Source: Liopterus haemorrhoidalis (lineage: Eukaryota > Arthropoda > Insecta > Coleoptera > Dytiscidae). Taken from it: 64,000 nucleotides of DNA. A program made the translations under genes and the position numbers. A model generated the notes under the pieces. The model was not told the origin of the DNA. It saw only the letters and a list, made by a program, of their open reading frames with translations, and searched no databases. This document shows, piece after piece, positions 52,575 through 63,860 of this stretch. How positions within the stretch are numbered: position 1 is the first letter of the stretch; each line of letters begins with the position of its first letter. The stretch covers positions 13,741,646 through 13,805,645 of the forward strand of contig OZ020625.1 in NCBI GenBank assembly GCA_963971575.1, read 5' to 3'.

Positions 52575-54466
52575 CTAGTGCACCCATTGCCAACTATGTT
52601 GGCAAACAAATCATTACCTTAATATGGAACTTGCTCGACACCTCAGACTTCTTTCTCTAGCCATACGCCTAACTTCATCCAATTCAAATTGAATCAACTC
52701 TTCGCCCATTATTAAAAACTGGACAAATAATGAGCATTATTCCAAATTATTAATTGATTAACTTTTTAAGATGGGAAAACGATTCATTTTCAGTCAGTGC
52801 ATTATATTTATAATGTTAAAACTAAAAATGATTTGAGACGTTAAATTTAAAATATATATATTAAAATTAATTTTCCATTTTCTTATATAATATAAAAATA
52901 CGCACACGGAAAAAACGCACACGGATTAATACGCACACGGAAAAAAGCACACATGAAAAAATACACACACGGCAAAAAGGGCACACGGAAAAAAGCATAC
53001 TTACACTATATCTCAAATTACGGGGTAGATTTACAATATCCCACTGAACACTGCGCATGCGTCACACACACGTCATTTGTTCAATATACAGAGATTCTAA
53101 ACAGGTGGGACTGTGCAGAACTTTTAAAACACAATTTATTTTTAGGTGGTTTATAAAAAAAAAAAACAGTTATCAACCATAACCTAAGATAGTGCTTTTA
53201 AGGTGAATCACTGTCCCTGGCCCTGCACAGAACAGTTAAAATACAATTTATTTTTAGGTGGTTTATAAAAAAACAATAAACTGTTATCAATCATAACCTA
53301 AGATAGTGCTTTTAAGGTGAATCACTGTCCCTAGCCCTGCACAGAACAGTTAAAATACAATTTATTTTTAGGTGGTTTATAAAAAATAAATAAACAGTTA
53401 TCAACCATAACCTAAGATAGTGCTTTTAAGGTGAATCACTGTCCCTAGCCCTGCACAGAACAGTTAAAATACAATTTATTTTTAGGTGGTTTATAAAAAA
53501 AAAAAAATAAACAGTTATCAACCATAACCTAAGATAGTGCTTTTAAGGTGAATCACTGTCCCTAGCCCTGCACAGAACCGTTAAAATACAATTTATTTTT
53601 AGGTGGTTTATAAAAAAAAAAAAAACAGTTATCAACCATAACCTAAGATAGTACTTTTAAGGTGAATCACTATTCCTAGCCCTGCACAGAACTGTTAAAA
53701 TACAATTTATTTTTAGGTGGTTTAAAAAAAAAATAAAATAAACAGTTATCAACCATAACCTAAGATAGTGCTTTTAAGGTGAATAAATAAACAGAAACCA
53801 TTGTTTTAGAGCCACTGATAATACTTGAATTATTTAGTGTAGTCGTTATGTGCTGCCATCTGTATAGAGTTTGCAGTGGGATATTGTAAATCTTGTCCTA
53901 TAAATCGTAGAAATAAAAAAATAATAAAGCATTGAAAAAATAATAATAAAGAAAAAAAAGTCACATTTTTCTTACTTTCATCAAAACCAAATATTTTTTA
54001 AAATAATTATTTTTCTGCTAATAATAATTTTAATCAAAAATGTCGAATATCACGGAAGGATAACGATTTTCTGTGTTTTGTTTCGTAAAAAAACCGATCC
54101 GTGTATTTCACAACTAAATTAATAATTGTGAAGTGATTTTTTAATGAAAAACACAACTGTCATTTTTACTAATTTAATGTCAAAACAAAAATTCACAGCA
54201 CACTACTGTCCAATACATAAACAATAATTTCTTACAATTCTATCAATTATTATAAAAAGTGTTCGTAGAATATTCACTATTATTGCATCTTATAATAATT
54301 ATAAAAAGTGTTCGTAGAAAATTCACTATTATTGCATCAACAATATATTTTAAACAATTTTGACATAAATAATTAACATATGCGCGCCTCTATCGGGGAA
54401 TGAAGAAACGACCGGTCGAACATACCGAACATACGAACATACAAACAGGCGTATTATATTATAGGA
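52575..54466 (-). mobile_element. Non-autonomous Helitron with verified empty site
   Basis: On the minus strand the element begins TCCTATAATATAATACGCC and ends CTAG. A hairpin GCCAAC-ATA-GTTGGC (plus-strand 52589-52603) lies 10 nt before the CTAG, and insertion is between A and T. The paralogous CR1 copy reads CTAA directly into TTAC at 23248/23249, which is the uninterrupted site. No Rep/helicase is encoded. The interior has a tandem-repeat block (53132-53783), a short CGCACACGGAAAAAA-type repeat (52897-53000) and a two-copy repeat with GTGTTCGTAGAA (54260-54335). Confidence 0.92.
53132..53783. repeat. 114-bp tandem repeat inside the Helitron
   Basis: Six copies starting with CAATTTATTTTTAGGTGGTT at 53132, 53244, 53358, 53472, 53589 and 53703; the period is 112-117 bp, the differences coming mainly from an A-run of varying length. 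Copies also share ATCAACCATAACCTAAGATA. Confidence 0.92.
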
Positions 54467-54601
54467 TTACATACAAATTAATAAAATTACTAAATCTACA
54501 CAGTTTTTAAAATTGTTCAAGCTGGAAGTGAAGGCACTGGCAGGTAAATTGTTCCAGGATTTAAAAATCCTCTTGGTTAAAAAATTACCACGCACATTTT
54601 T

Positions 54602-55129
54602 TTAAAATTTTTGTCGCCTTAATTTTAAACTATGACCCTTTAACCTAGTGTCTGTATTCATGGTGTAGATATTAGACAAATCACATTTAAAATCACCACG
54701 CACTATTTTAAACATCGTAATAAGGTCCTCACGATGACGTATTTTTTCAAGAAAAGTAAGGGGCAACTTTCGTAGTCTTTTTTCATAGGACAATGAATAT
54801 AATCCACGAGCCAACTTTGTGAAACGCCTTTGCACCTTCTCCATCACATAAATGTCTTTTTTGAGGCTGGGTGCCCAAACTGAGAATGCAAACTCCAAAT
54901 GAGGCCTTACATAGTACACATAGAGTATCTTGACTATATCAGGAGACGGTTGATAAAACGATTTGGACAGGATATATGACACATAGTTCGCACGTTTTAT
55001 CACTTTTTTAACCTGATAGCTCCAGTTTATGTCAGACGCTATCGTGACTCCCAGATCAATCTGTTCTTCAACCACTTGAAGCTTTGCATTGTTAATAAAG
55101 TATGGATGTCTTACGTTGTTTTGACCCAT
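54602..55129 (-). pseudogene. CR1-group ORF2 C-terminal fragment, second copy
   Basis: A 175-codon frame is nearly identical to the end of the first copy: VSYILSKSFYQPSPDIVKIL, VQRRFTKLARGLYSLSYEKR and KGHSLKLRRQKF. It reads upstream through a stop into the YADD region (near 55240), where the MYADD block and GVPQG-type sequence are still legible in broken frames. Endonuclease and most of the RT are lost to 5' truncation. Confidence 0.8.
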
Positions 55130-55430
55130 GTGAAGTACAGTGGTTTTACTGATATTCAGTGGTAAAAGTCAAGTGTTCGTCCAGTCGTAGATTTTATTAA
55201 GGTCATCCTAGATAATTAAACAATCGTCATTGTATATTTTAGTATCATCAGCATACATGGAAAATGGCGAAGAAATAGATGTTTTTAAGTCGATTACGTA
55301 GATCAGGAAAAGAATAGGGCCTAGAACCGAGCCTTGTGGAACTCCACTTTAGGGCAGGATGTGCTTTTGATAAGGAGTCACCAATGCGAATCTTGAACGA
55401 CATATCAGATAAAAATGCTTTAATTCAGCT

Positions 55431-55940
55431 AGAAAACAATGTTGGTTTTTTTAAATAAAAACAAATAAAAAGCAATATAAATTATATAAATTAAAGATTC
55501 AACTTGTGATTCTGAAGGATTGAAGCTATGAGATCATATTAATTCTATGGATTAGGCTATCTTAATCATTTTGCTGCCTGATTGTTTGTCATGTTGAAGG
55601 ATCTCCCGATTCGTTAACTGAAGAAGACGGATGTGTGACATAAACACATATAGTTTTGAGACTTGGATAATCTTACTGGCAGTAAGTCCCTAAAAATACA
55701 AATACGAAGTTGTCATTTCAGTTTTATACAATTATTTTTTTAGTTGTTTATTAATGGGGAAGAAAAGAAATTTAAGAAGTACATTTTTATACAAAATATA
55801 TATAAATATTTATAATATAAAGTGAATTACGTGTTTGTTACGGTTATGTTTATATCTTTTGTTTATTATAAAGATCATATTGACCAAGATCTCTTATTAG
55901 ATTATTTACATTGATGTTGATTTATAAAACATTTTAATGA
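55431..55940. other. Unannotated AT-rich spacer
   Basis: Nothing recognised. Confidence 0.4.
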
Positions 55941-55949
55941 ATTTCTTAA

Positions 55950-56510
55950 TGAGAATAGAATTTTTAATTCTATGTGCATACTTTCAATTTTGGTCCATCG
56001 TGGGTAATATCCAATTATTCTAAGGCACTAGTTTTGAACTTTATGTAATTTTTCTATATTTTAATATTACCCCAAGGTACTGCATAGGTTAAAATAGACC
56101 CAAGGTACATTTTATAAATTAATGCTTTATTTTTAGGTGCGAATTTGTTTTTCTTACTGCATAAGGAGTAGACCTGAAACATTTCCCTGTCAGCCTCATA
56201 CAGGTGTTAATTATGTGATATGCATAATTTAATTTTGTCTGAATTTATCCCAAAATTTATTTTCGTAATGAAATATGATCTTAGTTGATGTGTCAGTTTT
56301 TGCGTGGTTAAATTTTATTTTCCATTTGGTGAAAATAAGTTCAATCTTTGCACATTCCGTTAGCTGGTTAACAAATGTGTCTACGCTATGAAGAAGTGAA
56401 AGCTATCGTATCGTTTCCATAAAGAGGTAGTTGCGTGTTTGCGATCAGTAATAAAAATGGCGTACAAACAAGGACCTAAAATTGTTCCTTGACCTATACC
56501 AGCTGTTGGG
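55950..56510 (-). pseudogene. Decayed LINE reverse transcriptase fragment
   Basis: Minus-strand translation gives GIGQGTILGPCLYAIFI (about 56450-56505), matching the RT motif before the palm, then in shifted frames TFVNQLTECAKIELIFTKWK and KNKALIYKMYLGSILTYAVP, which resemble thumb and post-palm segments. No YADD is legible. A second small piece with the same GQGTILGP coding sequence lies at 57985-58030. The clade cannot be assigned. Confidence 0.55.
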
Positions 56511-57490
56511 GACGGCGAGTGGTATGGCCCGTGTGGCCAAATGGTTCGTCCGCACCGGCTAGTTATTCGGCCGGCCAACTCGAAGGACCAGTGCCTCTTT
56601 GGATAATCGCCAGGCACAGAGCGAATGGAGTGGATGGATGAAAGGATCGGTGCTGGTGGTTGATCTTGGTGCGCCACAGCAACTACTAGGATGTTCCGAT
56701 GATGTTGATGCCTGCCTGGCAATAACTAACACGTGGAGACGTGACGGCTGTCCAGCGCTTCTAAAAGGATAAGGATTGGATGCCGCAGGGAGACTTATAG
56801 CTAATTCTTATCTTTATTGAGGCTGAAGTGAAGAGCGAAGAACAGCTGATGTGCTAGAACCTTTTTAAATTGCACTCCGAAGCCTGGAGATTATATGCGG
56901 TGCTGCGACTTTTATTAGATGAATAAAAACACAAATATGGGTGCCTTAACCCAGTAAACACTGTATATAAACTTAAAAATTGCCAGAACAGCACATCTGT
57001 ATATTTATTGAGCAACACTACATGGCAAAATTAAACATTTATTGAAACAAATGAATTATATGGCTTGCTATGATTATGTGGAGTAAGCCATAGGATGGTT
57101 GTGTCTGTAGTCCAAACACCAGCAGTGATAAGTTTTGCTCTAGAAGTTTTATTTTGTATCTTAACGGAATAGCATAAAGATAAATATTACTGTAATATTA
57201 TATTTATTATCTTTGATAATATGCAATTCAGAAGCAATTGAAATTGCTGAAAATTGTCTCAATATTAATGAAAATGTTTTATTATTTTTATATTTAATGT
57301 AAAGGTACTTCTAAAAAGTTGAATTTTTCTCTCTTTTTTTTTCAAGTGACTAATTTGGTGCGATATTTAGACACTGATGGTCATTTTGGTGCAGATGGAG
57401 TATAAAATAACGATTGCACAAATAATAAGTAAAATGGAGCCGTGCTTTATTTCTGTACTACAAATATTTATAATAATGTTTGTATTTCTG
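56466..57490. repeat. Diverged duplication, unit A
   Basis: Two blocks of this unit recur at 57985-58315: the ACAAGGACCTAAAATTGTTC block (56466-56504) and the segment 57238-57490, which includes GCTGAAAATTGTCTCAATAT. Unit A carries about 730 bp between them, part of it GC-rich, that unit B lacks. Confidence 0.65.
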
Positions 57491-57984
57491 TTAGTTTGTT
57501 ATTTCTGTAACATTTTATCAAACGATTTGCAGATACTCTTGCAAAATTCATCGTTGTTTCCTTGCGTCATTCAAAAAGAAAGTAATTCTTATACGATGTT
57601 GTTGTATTCAGAGATATAACAAGGGTTTTTGTATCCTTGGCAAATATATAGCTTCGTCCTTTTTCTATAAGGGTAATAAAGAAAATAAAATGTATTTTGT
57701 TTTAAGTTATGTATCGGTTATTAAGTTTTGTAGATTATGTATGGAATATTGACAGCCAACGGAGCATAACCGCGACACAAAGCCACTCGTAGTTTGCATG
57801 GCTTTTCCGTACATTTCCATATTTATGCCATCCACAATCTCACGAATATTTTAGGATGGCATTCTTCGCCCTTCAAATTATATTGCCCGTGGTGATGGCT
57901 CCAATGCCAATGCCTGAAAACCGTCTTATTGTTTGCAATACAGAGGTAATTGCATATTTGTGATTTTTGGAACAAATAAATATA
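57491..57984. other. Unannotated spacer between duplicate units
   Basis: No gene recognised. The 57377-57619 open frame has hydrophobic segments but no start context or family match, so it is not called. Confidence 0.4.
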
Positions 57985-58315
57985 GTGTACAAACAAGGAC
58001 CTAAAATTGTTCCTTGACCTATACCAGTAGTGATGTTTTGTTAAATTCAAAATCAATTTCAACTGCTGAAAATTGTCTCAATATTAATGAAAATGTCTAA
58101 ATATTGTATTATTTAATGTTAGGCTACCTCTTCAAAGTTGTTATTATCGTTATTTTATTTTTTTACAAAGTGACTAATTTGACGCAGTATTTAGACTCCT
58201 AAGTAATTTTGGTGGTGCAAATGGAGTATAGAATACGGTTGCAAAATTAAAAAGTAAAAAGGAGCCTTCTGTGCTTTTATTTCTGTGCTACAAATATTTA
58301 TAATAATTTTTGTAC
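57985..58315. repeat. Diverged duplication, unit B
   Basis: Compact version of unit A; the two blocks are adjacent here with only about 30 bp between them. Confidence 0.65.
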
Positions 58316-58676
58316 TTTACTAATGTTATATTTAAATATTTGATCTGTTCAAATATTTAAATATAATATATTCAAGTATTAAATCCGCCATTGCGGACCA
58401 ATATTTTGGACATAAACCATTACACTGATCATTTGTCACTCTTTTTATCGCTAAAAACGCAAACAAATTGTTGTACAGTTTTCAATACGTTCGAATTTTT
58501 AATTTTTGAAATATTATATCTATGATACTAATATTCAATATATATTGTACTATTCTAGCCTAGTACTATTAACGTCCGAAATTTATATTTTGTGAAGCAT
58601 CATATACTTTTGATTATAATGCTGGATAAATATGTGTATATTGTACTATTAATAAATCTAATAATTAATTTATATT
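58316..58676. other. Unannotated AT-rich spacer
   Basis: Nothing recognised. Confidence 0.4.
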
Positions 58677-58684
58677 ATCTAGAT

Positions 58685-59307
58685 CAGAATTTCCCAAATT
58701 GTGCTCCGCGGAGCACTTGGTGTTCCGCGAGCGTCTACTAGTGTTCTGCGAGCGTCTACTAATGCTCCGCCAGCGTCTACTAGTGCTCCGCTAGCGTCTA
58801 CTAGTGCTCCTCTATCGTCTACTAGCTAGTGCTCCGCGAGCGTCTACTAGTGCTCCGCGAGCGTCTAATAGTGCTCCGCGAGCGTCTAATAGTGCTCCGC
58901 TAGCGTCTACTAGTGCTCCGCTATCGTCTACTAGTGCTCCGCGAGCGTCTACTAATGCTCCGCGAGCGTCTACTAGTGCTCCGCGAGCGTCTACTAATGC
59001 TCCGCGAGCGTCTGCTAGTGCTCCACGAGCGTCTACTAGTGCTCCGCGAGCGTCTACTAGTGCTCCGCGAGCGTCTACTAGTGCTCCGCTAGCGTCTACT
59101 AGTGCTCCGCTATCGTCTACTAGTGCTCCGCGAGCGTCTACTAGTGCTCCGCGAGCGTCTACTAGTGCTACGCGAGCGTCTACTAGTACTCCTCTAACGT
59201 CTACTAGTGCTCCGCTAGCGTCTACTAGTGCTCCTCTATCGTCTACTAGCTAGTGCTCCGCGAGCGTCTACTAGTGCTCCGCGGGTCAAATAGTTTGGGA
59301 AACTGTG
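58685..59307. mobile_element. hAT MITE with an internal 21-bp satellite
   Basis: Perfect 8-bp duplications ATCTAGAT flank it (58677-58684 and 59308-59315), with a central TA as in Buster-type targets. Ends CAGAATTTCCCAAA and TTTGGGAAACTGTG are inverted (9 of the first 11 match). Almost the whole interior is a 21-bp tandem repeat whose motif (GTGCTCCGCG) is also present right beside the left end. Confidence 0.88.
58718..59285. repeat. 21-bp satellite array, about 27 copies
   Basis: The unit is approximately AGTGCTCCGCGAGCGTCTAC plus T. Variants GCTAGCG, GCTATCG and CTCTATCG occur at several positions. Two places carry an extra CTAG (near 58824 and 59249) in an identical local context, pointing to a longer duplicated block. 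Because 21 is a multiple of three it reads as a repeated SAPRAST peptide, which I do not treat as a gene. Confidence 0.95.
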
Positions 59308-59439
59308 ATCTAGATTAATAGATAGTCTACTAATAATAGATCATTGCAGAATAATTTCAAAGATATTACCATTGTGTAGTAATTTCCACTAGGGCGCTCT
59401 AAGCGTTAATTTAAAATGTGTTTAAACTTTATATTAGGA

Positions 59440-62215
59440 AACCTAATATAAAGGAGGTGGAGTTCTAATAGGAATCAAAAATGATATTACTTATGTATAT
59501 AAAAATGATTGGTTAAGTAATGCTGAAGATGTGTGGATCACGGTAAATATAAATTTATTAGAAAATAAGTACAAAAGTACTAAACTACATATATGTTGCG
59601 TGTATTTACCGCCCGATGATACTGACGCATTACTTACGTTTCTCTCAAAATTGCACGAAATTCGTGATTCCGCTGCTAATGACAATTTTTTTATTTGTGG
59701 AGATTTTAATCTACCACACTTGAAATGGGTCAGTTCTGCTAATGGCCTAACAGCTCACAATACTTATAATTTTGCCTCTAATAATTTTGTGGAATGCATG
59801 AATTATTGTAATTTTTTACAATATAACAATATTATTAATCACAATAGAATTTTAGATTTAGTTCTAACTAACTGGGAAATGGTAAGTATTGTACGCTGTG
59901 ACAGCCCTCTTAGCAATATTGACCTGCACCACCCGCCACTGGACATTCATATTTTTTCTGTTACATGCAGTCATTTGCAGAATAAATCTAGAAATATGTT
60001 ATTGTATAAAAGTGCAGACTATAATAAAATTAATGAATATCTTTTCAATATTGATTGGCAAAATAAATTAAAACATTTAAATACCGAAAAATCGTTAGAA
60101 TATTTATATTGCAGTCTGAACTATGTAATAAACATGTATGTAAAGCAAAGACATCTCAGGAAAAGAACATATCCTTCTTGGTATACTGCCGAATTAATTA
60201 AATTAATATTAGAAAAACACAAAGCGCACCTCAAATTCAAAAGATTTAAAACAGGAATCTACTACATTATATATTTTTTAGATTACGAAAAAAAGTTAAA
60301 AATTTAACAAAAACTTGCTTTAATAATTATACCAATAAAATTGAATCCGAAATTGTAGACAGTCCCAAAAAGTTTTGGTCATATGTTTCAAATATAAAAT
60401 CACAAAATATTCTTAATAATATGACGTATAACGATACTCATACCTCAGAGGGACAAGAAATTTGTAATTTGTTCTCAGAATACTTTCGTTCGGTGTACAT
60501 TAAATCAGGCAAAAATAAATTACAGCTGGACAATATTAATACTCTAGCCGATGGAAATAATAATCTATCTAGCATACACATAACCCAGAATAAAGTTTTA
60601 ACAATTCTCTCTGGAATTGATATCAATAAAGGTCCTGGTACTGATAACATCCCTGCAATTTTTATTAAAAATTGTAGTACGTCCTTATGTCTGCCACTGA
60701 ATATAATCTTTAACAAGTCTTTACACGAATCTCATTTCCCTACTTTATGGAAAAAAGCTATAGTGACACCAATATTTAAAAGCGGAAATCGTAATGTAGT
60801 AGAAAACTACCGCCCTGTGTCTAAATTATGTATTTTTGAAAAAATATTTGAGCGTTTAGTATATGAAGTTTTATTTAATTTCGTGAAAAGTTCAATAAAT
60901 ACTGAACAACATGTTTTTTTTTTTCTGGCCGGTCAGTCGACACGAATTTAATTTTATACTCTGACTTCATATTGAAATCAATGGACGATAGAGTGCAAGT
61001 AGAAGCCGTTTACACCGATTTCAGTAAGGCTTTCGATATCGTGGATCACGAATTACTTGTCGAGAGACTCGCGGAGGTCGGTGTACGCGGCAGTCTCCTA
61101 AAATGGTTCCAGTCTTACCTATGTGATAGACAGCAACGAGTTGTATTGCACGGGTACGAATCAGATTTTGTTGATATTACATCCGGGGTCCCGCAAGGGG
61201 CTCACCTAGCTCCTTTGCTTTTTAACATTTTCATCAACGTTTCTACTTGTTTTCAAAATTCAAATTTCATCATGTACGCTGATGACTTGAAAATTTATAA
61301 AAAAATTACTAATGCAAGTGACTGTAAAGGTATACAAGAAGATTTGCAGCGGTTTACTAATTTTTGTAAAAACAACAAACTAAAATTAAATATAACTAAA
61401 TGCAAAAAAATATCTTTTACTCGGAACAGGAACATAATAAATATTAAATACAATATTGAAAGCCATGATTTAGAAAATGTCACAGAAATCAAAGACCTAG
61501 AGGTAACACTAGATTCGAAAATGATACTTGACCTTCACATTAATAATATAATAAATAAAGCCTTAAGAATGCTGGGCTTTATTCTTAGAATAAGCCAGCC
61601 ATTCAAAAATAAAAATCTCTGATAAGCCTTTACCAAACATTTGTAAGAAGTATTTTACAATTTGCTACAATTTGCTGGTCACCTCAATACAATACATATA
61701 TAAATCGCTTAGAAAACGTTCAAAGGAAATTCTTAAAACATCTAGGTTACAGATTTCCGAATTACAACTTTAAATTAAAATCCCTCGAAAAAAGACGAGT
61801 CATTTTTGATATATCATTCTTACATAAATTGTTTAACAATAAAATAGATTGTCCAGAACTTTTAAATCAGTTTTATATAAGAATACCACAACAGAATACC
61901 AGACAACATGATTTCTTTTGTTTGCCATTTAACAGAACAAATTCTGCATACAACTCACCGATTAATAGAATGTCCTTAACTTATAATAACTTCTCAACTA
62001 AAGAAAATTTTCCTGATTTGTTTTCTACCAATATTAAAAATTTCAGAAATGGAATATTAAAAATTTTAGATTAGTAAATTTCGCTTATAAGTTAATTATA
62101 ATGTAAATTATCACTGTTATAATTTAATGTATTATTGATTAGTGTCATACTGTAATTGGGCTCTCGCCTGTTGTATGACCGAAATATATAAATAAATAAA
62201 TAAATAAATAAACCT
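59440..62215 (+). mobile_element. LINE (CR1/Jockey superclade), nearly complete ORF2
   Basis: Starts within the endonuclease (GGGVLIGIKNDITYVY from about 59450) and ends with a TAAA-type repeat tail (62186-62212). ORF1 and the first part of the endonuclease are missing. This is a different family from the CR1 copies at 23111 and 52456, as shown by its tail and C-terminus. Confidence 0.82.
59450..62074 (+). pseudogene. LINE ORF2: endonuclease and reverse transcriptase with frameshifts
   Basis: The endonuclease part (59450-60270) has CVYLPPDD, FFICGDFNLPHLKW (GDFN near 59696-59707) and HNRILDLVLTN. Frame changes occur near 60270, at a T run near 60917-60925 and near 61615. RT motifs: GPGTDNIPAIFIKN, LWKKAIVTPIFKSG, YTDFSKAFDIVD, SGVPQGAHLAPLLFN and MYADDLKIY (YADD codons at 61275-61286). 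The last frame holds RSILQFATICWSPQ, VQRKFLKHLGY and an 81-codon C-terminus ending at TAG 62072-62074. Catalytic aspartates are kept; only the frameshifts and 5' truncation disable it. Confidence 0.83.
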
Positions 62216-63205
62216 TATCTGAAATTGTTGATAATTTTTCTATGTATGTTTATATCATATTATTTGTATAATAATGCAAGTGAATAGCTACAGGCGAAAA
62301 CTTGTCCAGACAAAAATTCCGTGACAACATATGGTCATATATTGATTCGTGTGATCTAAGTTTCCCCCGAGGATAGGAAGCTGGGTAGACTTGTTTGTTA
62401 TCGAAGCAATATCAGCCTAGATTTCATATAAATTATACGTCTTATTCAATTTATTACTGCACACTGGATTGGAAAAAAGGAAAAACAAACTTCTAACTAT
62501 TTACTTTAACTGTATTTCATTAAGAACTGAAGAAAATATGGCCATTCCTTTTCCCCCATACTCAATCATATTTATATATTTGAACATGGTACAGTAGAAT
62601 ACGTTTAATGTGCCGAACAAAGTAAATACTCCTGGTTGCTGCTCTTCAATTTACGGATAATTTCTGTAGCGACCATTCCCCAGATTTTACTTTTACGGCA
62701 GTTTTCTGCTTTCTTTTTCTTCAGTTGTTCGAAAACGGCGACCTTGTAACTCAATTTTTGGAACAAAAAAAGTTACAAAGAGCTATCAGGTGGACTGAGA
62801 AAGATGGTGACTTTGTTTATCAAAAACTGCCAAACAAGAAGTGAAGTGTCAGCTGGCACGTTGTGATTTTCGACAGTGATCTAAGTATCTTAGTCAGACC
62901 TAAATGACATTCCTTCTTTTTCTGCAGTCAATCTTTATTCGCGAAGCTGAAAACCTGGATTTCAAACGTATTTTATGATTTGGCGCATCCTATAATTGTT
63001 TTTAATTCTTAGGTGTATTGCTTCCTATTTTTATGCATACATTATTTTTCAGAATTGTTAATACTCCAATTATTAATGTTCAATTAGTTTTCTAATGGTA
63101 TTTTTGTGATTTCAATTTCATATGCGAGACAGAATTTAATCTCGACATTGCTTTATTATGAAATGTCCCGTTATTAAATTCTGGTATCTCAATTAGTCAC
63201 CATAT
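62216..63205. other. Unannotated spacer
   Basis: One kilobase without a recognised gene, repeat or element end. Confidence 0.4.
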
Positions 63206-63211
63206 ACATAT

Positions 63212-63742
63212 TGTCACGTGGGAGGTTTGATTGAGACACAACTCTTGGTTTCAATATAACAAATTTATTAAATATGTATATCACATTTACAATATATGTT
63301 TGAATTGACCCATGGAGTTGGGGAAGTCTTCGGTCCACCCCGTGTTGGATTGGACCTATCTCCGAGGCGGGGGCTACCCATCCGGGAGTCGAGGAACCTG
63401 GAGAAATCTTCTTCCACTTACATGGTGACTGCTTGCTTGGCTTCACCCTCGTTACAAGAATCTAGCGTCAGTGTCCTGGTCGTCACCTTGTGGACTAATA
63501 CGTGCAGCGGAGTTGGCTATCTTCCACTGCCTCCATATTCTGTGACATCTATCCTTTTGTAACGAAAATTAACCCAGTTCCAATATTCATTCGTCATGAC
63601 AAATATTTCCTCATTACGAAAATGTAGTGTCTGCATTTCGTAATCAGGCCACATACGTCATAGACGAATAGTTTTTAATCAGACAGCTGATCGTCACAAT
63701 GTCTAGATGTCGTAATCCTGACCTAGGATTACATATGTTACA
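63212..63742 (-). mobile_element. 3' LTR of a minus-strand LTR retrotransposon
   Basis: On the minus strand the sequence starts TGTAACATATG and ends CCCACGTGACA, with TG and CA termini. A polypurine tract lies immediately upstream (63743-63756), and an AATAAA-type signal is near 63260-63275. The adjoining tract marks it as a 3' LTR rather than a solo LTR. The internal region appears to be lost within about 30 bp, so this is a remnant. Confidence 0.65.
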
Positions 63743-63756
63743 TTACCCCTTTCCCC
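63743..63756 (-). promoter_or_regulatory. Polypurine tract (plus-strand primer site)
   Basis: GGGGAAAGGGGTAA on the minus strand directly precedes the TG of the LTR, the expected arrangement for priming plus-strand DNA synthesis. Confidence 0.7.
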
Positions 63757-63860
63757 ATCAGCATGGCGCCCCGACATGCAACAAAATAAATAATAATTTA
63801 TTTTTCTTATCTAGCACAGGCAATCATTACTGCGCTGCTTAAAGTTTCTAACACACTAAT

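Larger units (their letters stand above)
52456..55430 (-). mobile_element. CR1-group LINE, second copy, 5'-truncated and split by a Helitron
   Basis: The 3' tail (ATT repeats near 52459) and 3' UTR (52470-52574) match 23135-23248 of the first copy almost base for base. The match stops at 52574 and resumes at 54467, continuing through the ORF2 C-terminus to about 55430, where the copy is truncated within RT. The gap is exactly the Helitron. Compared with the first copy, only point changes and small indels are seen. Confidence 0.88.

Noticed and set aside
58804..59253. 149-codon plus-strand frame encoding repeated SAPRAST peptides
   Set aside because: It is a by-product of the 21-bp satellite, whose period is a multiple of three; there is no start context, no family and no conservation beyond the repeat.
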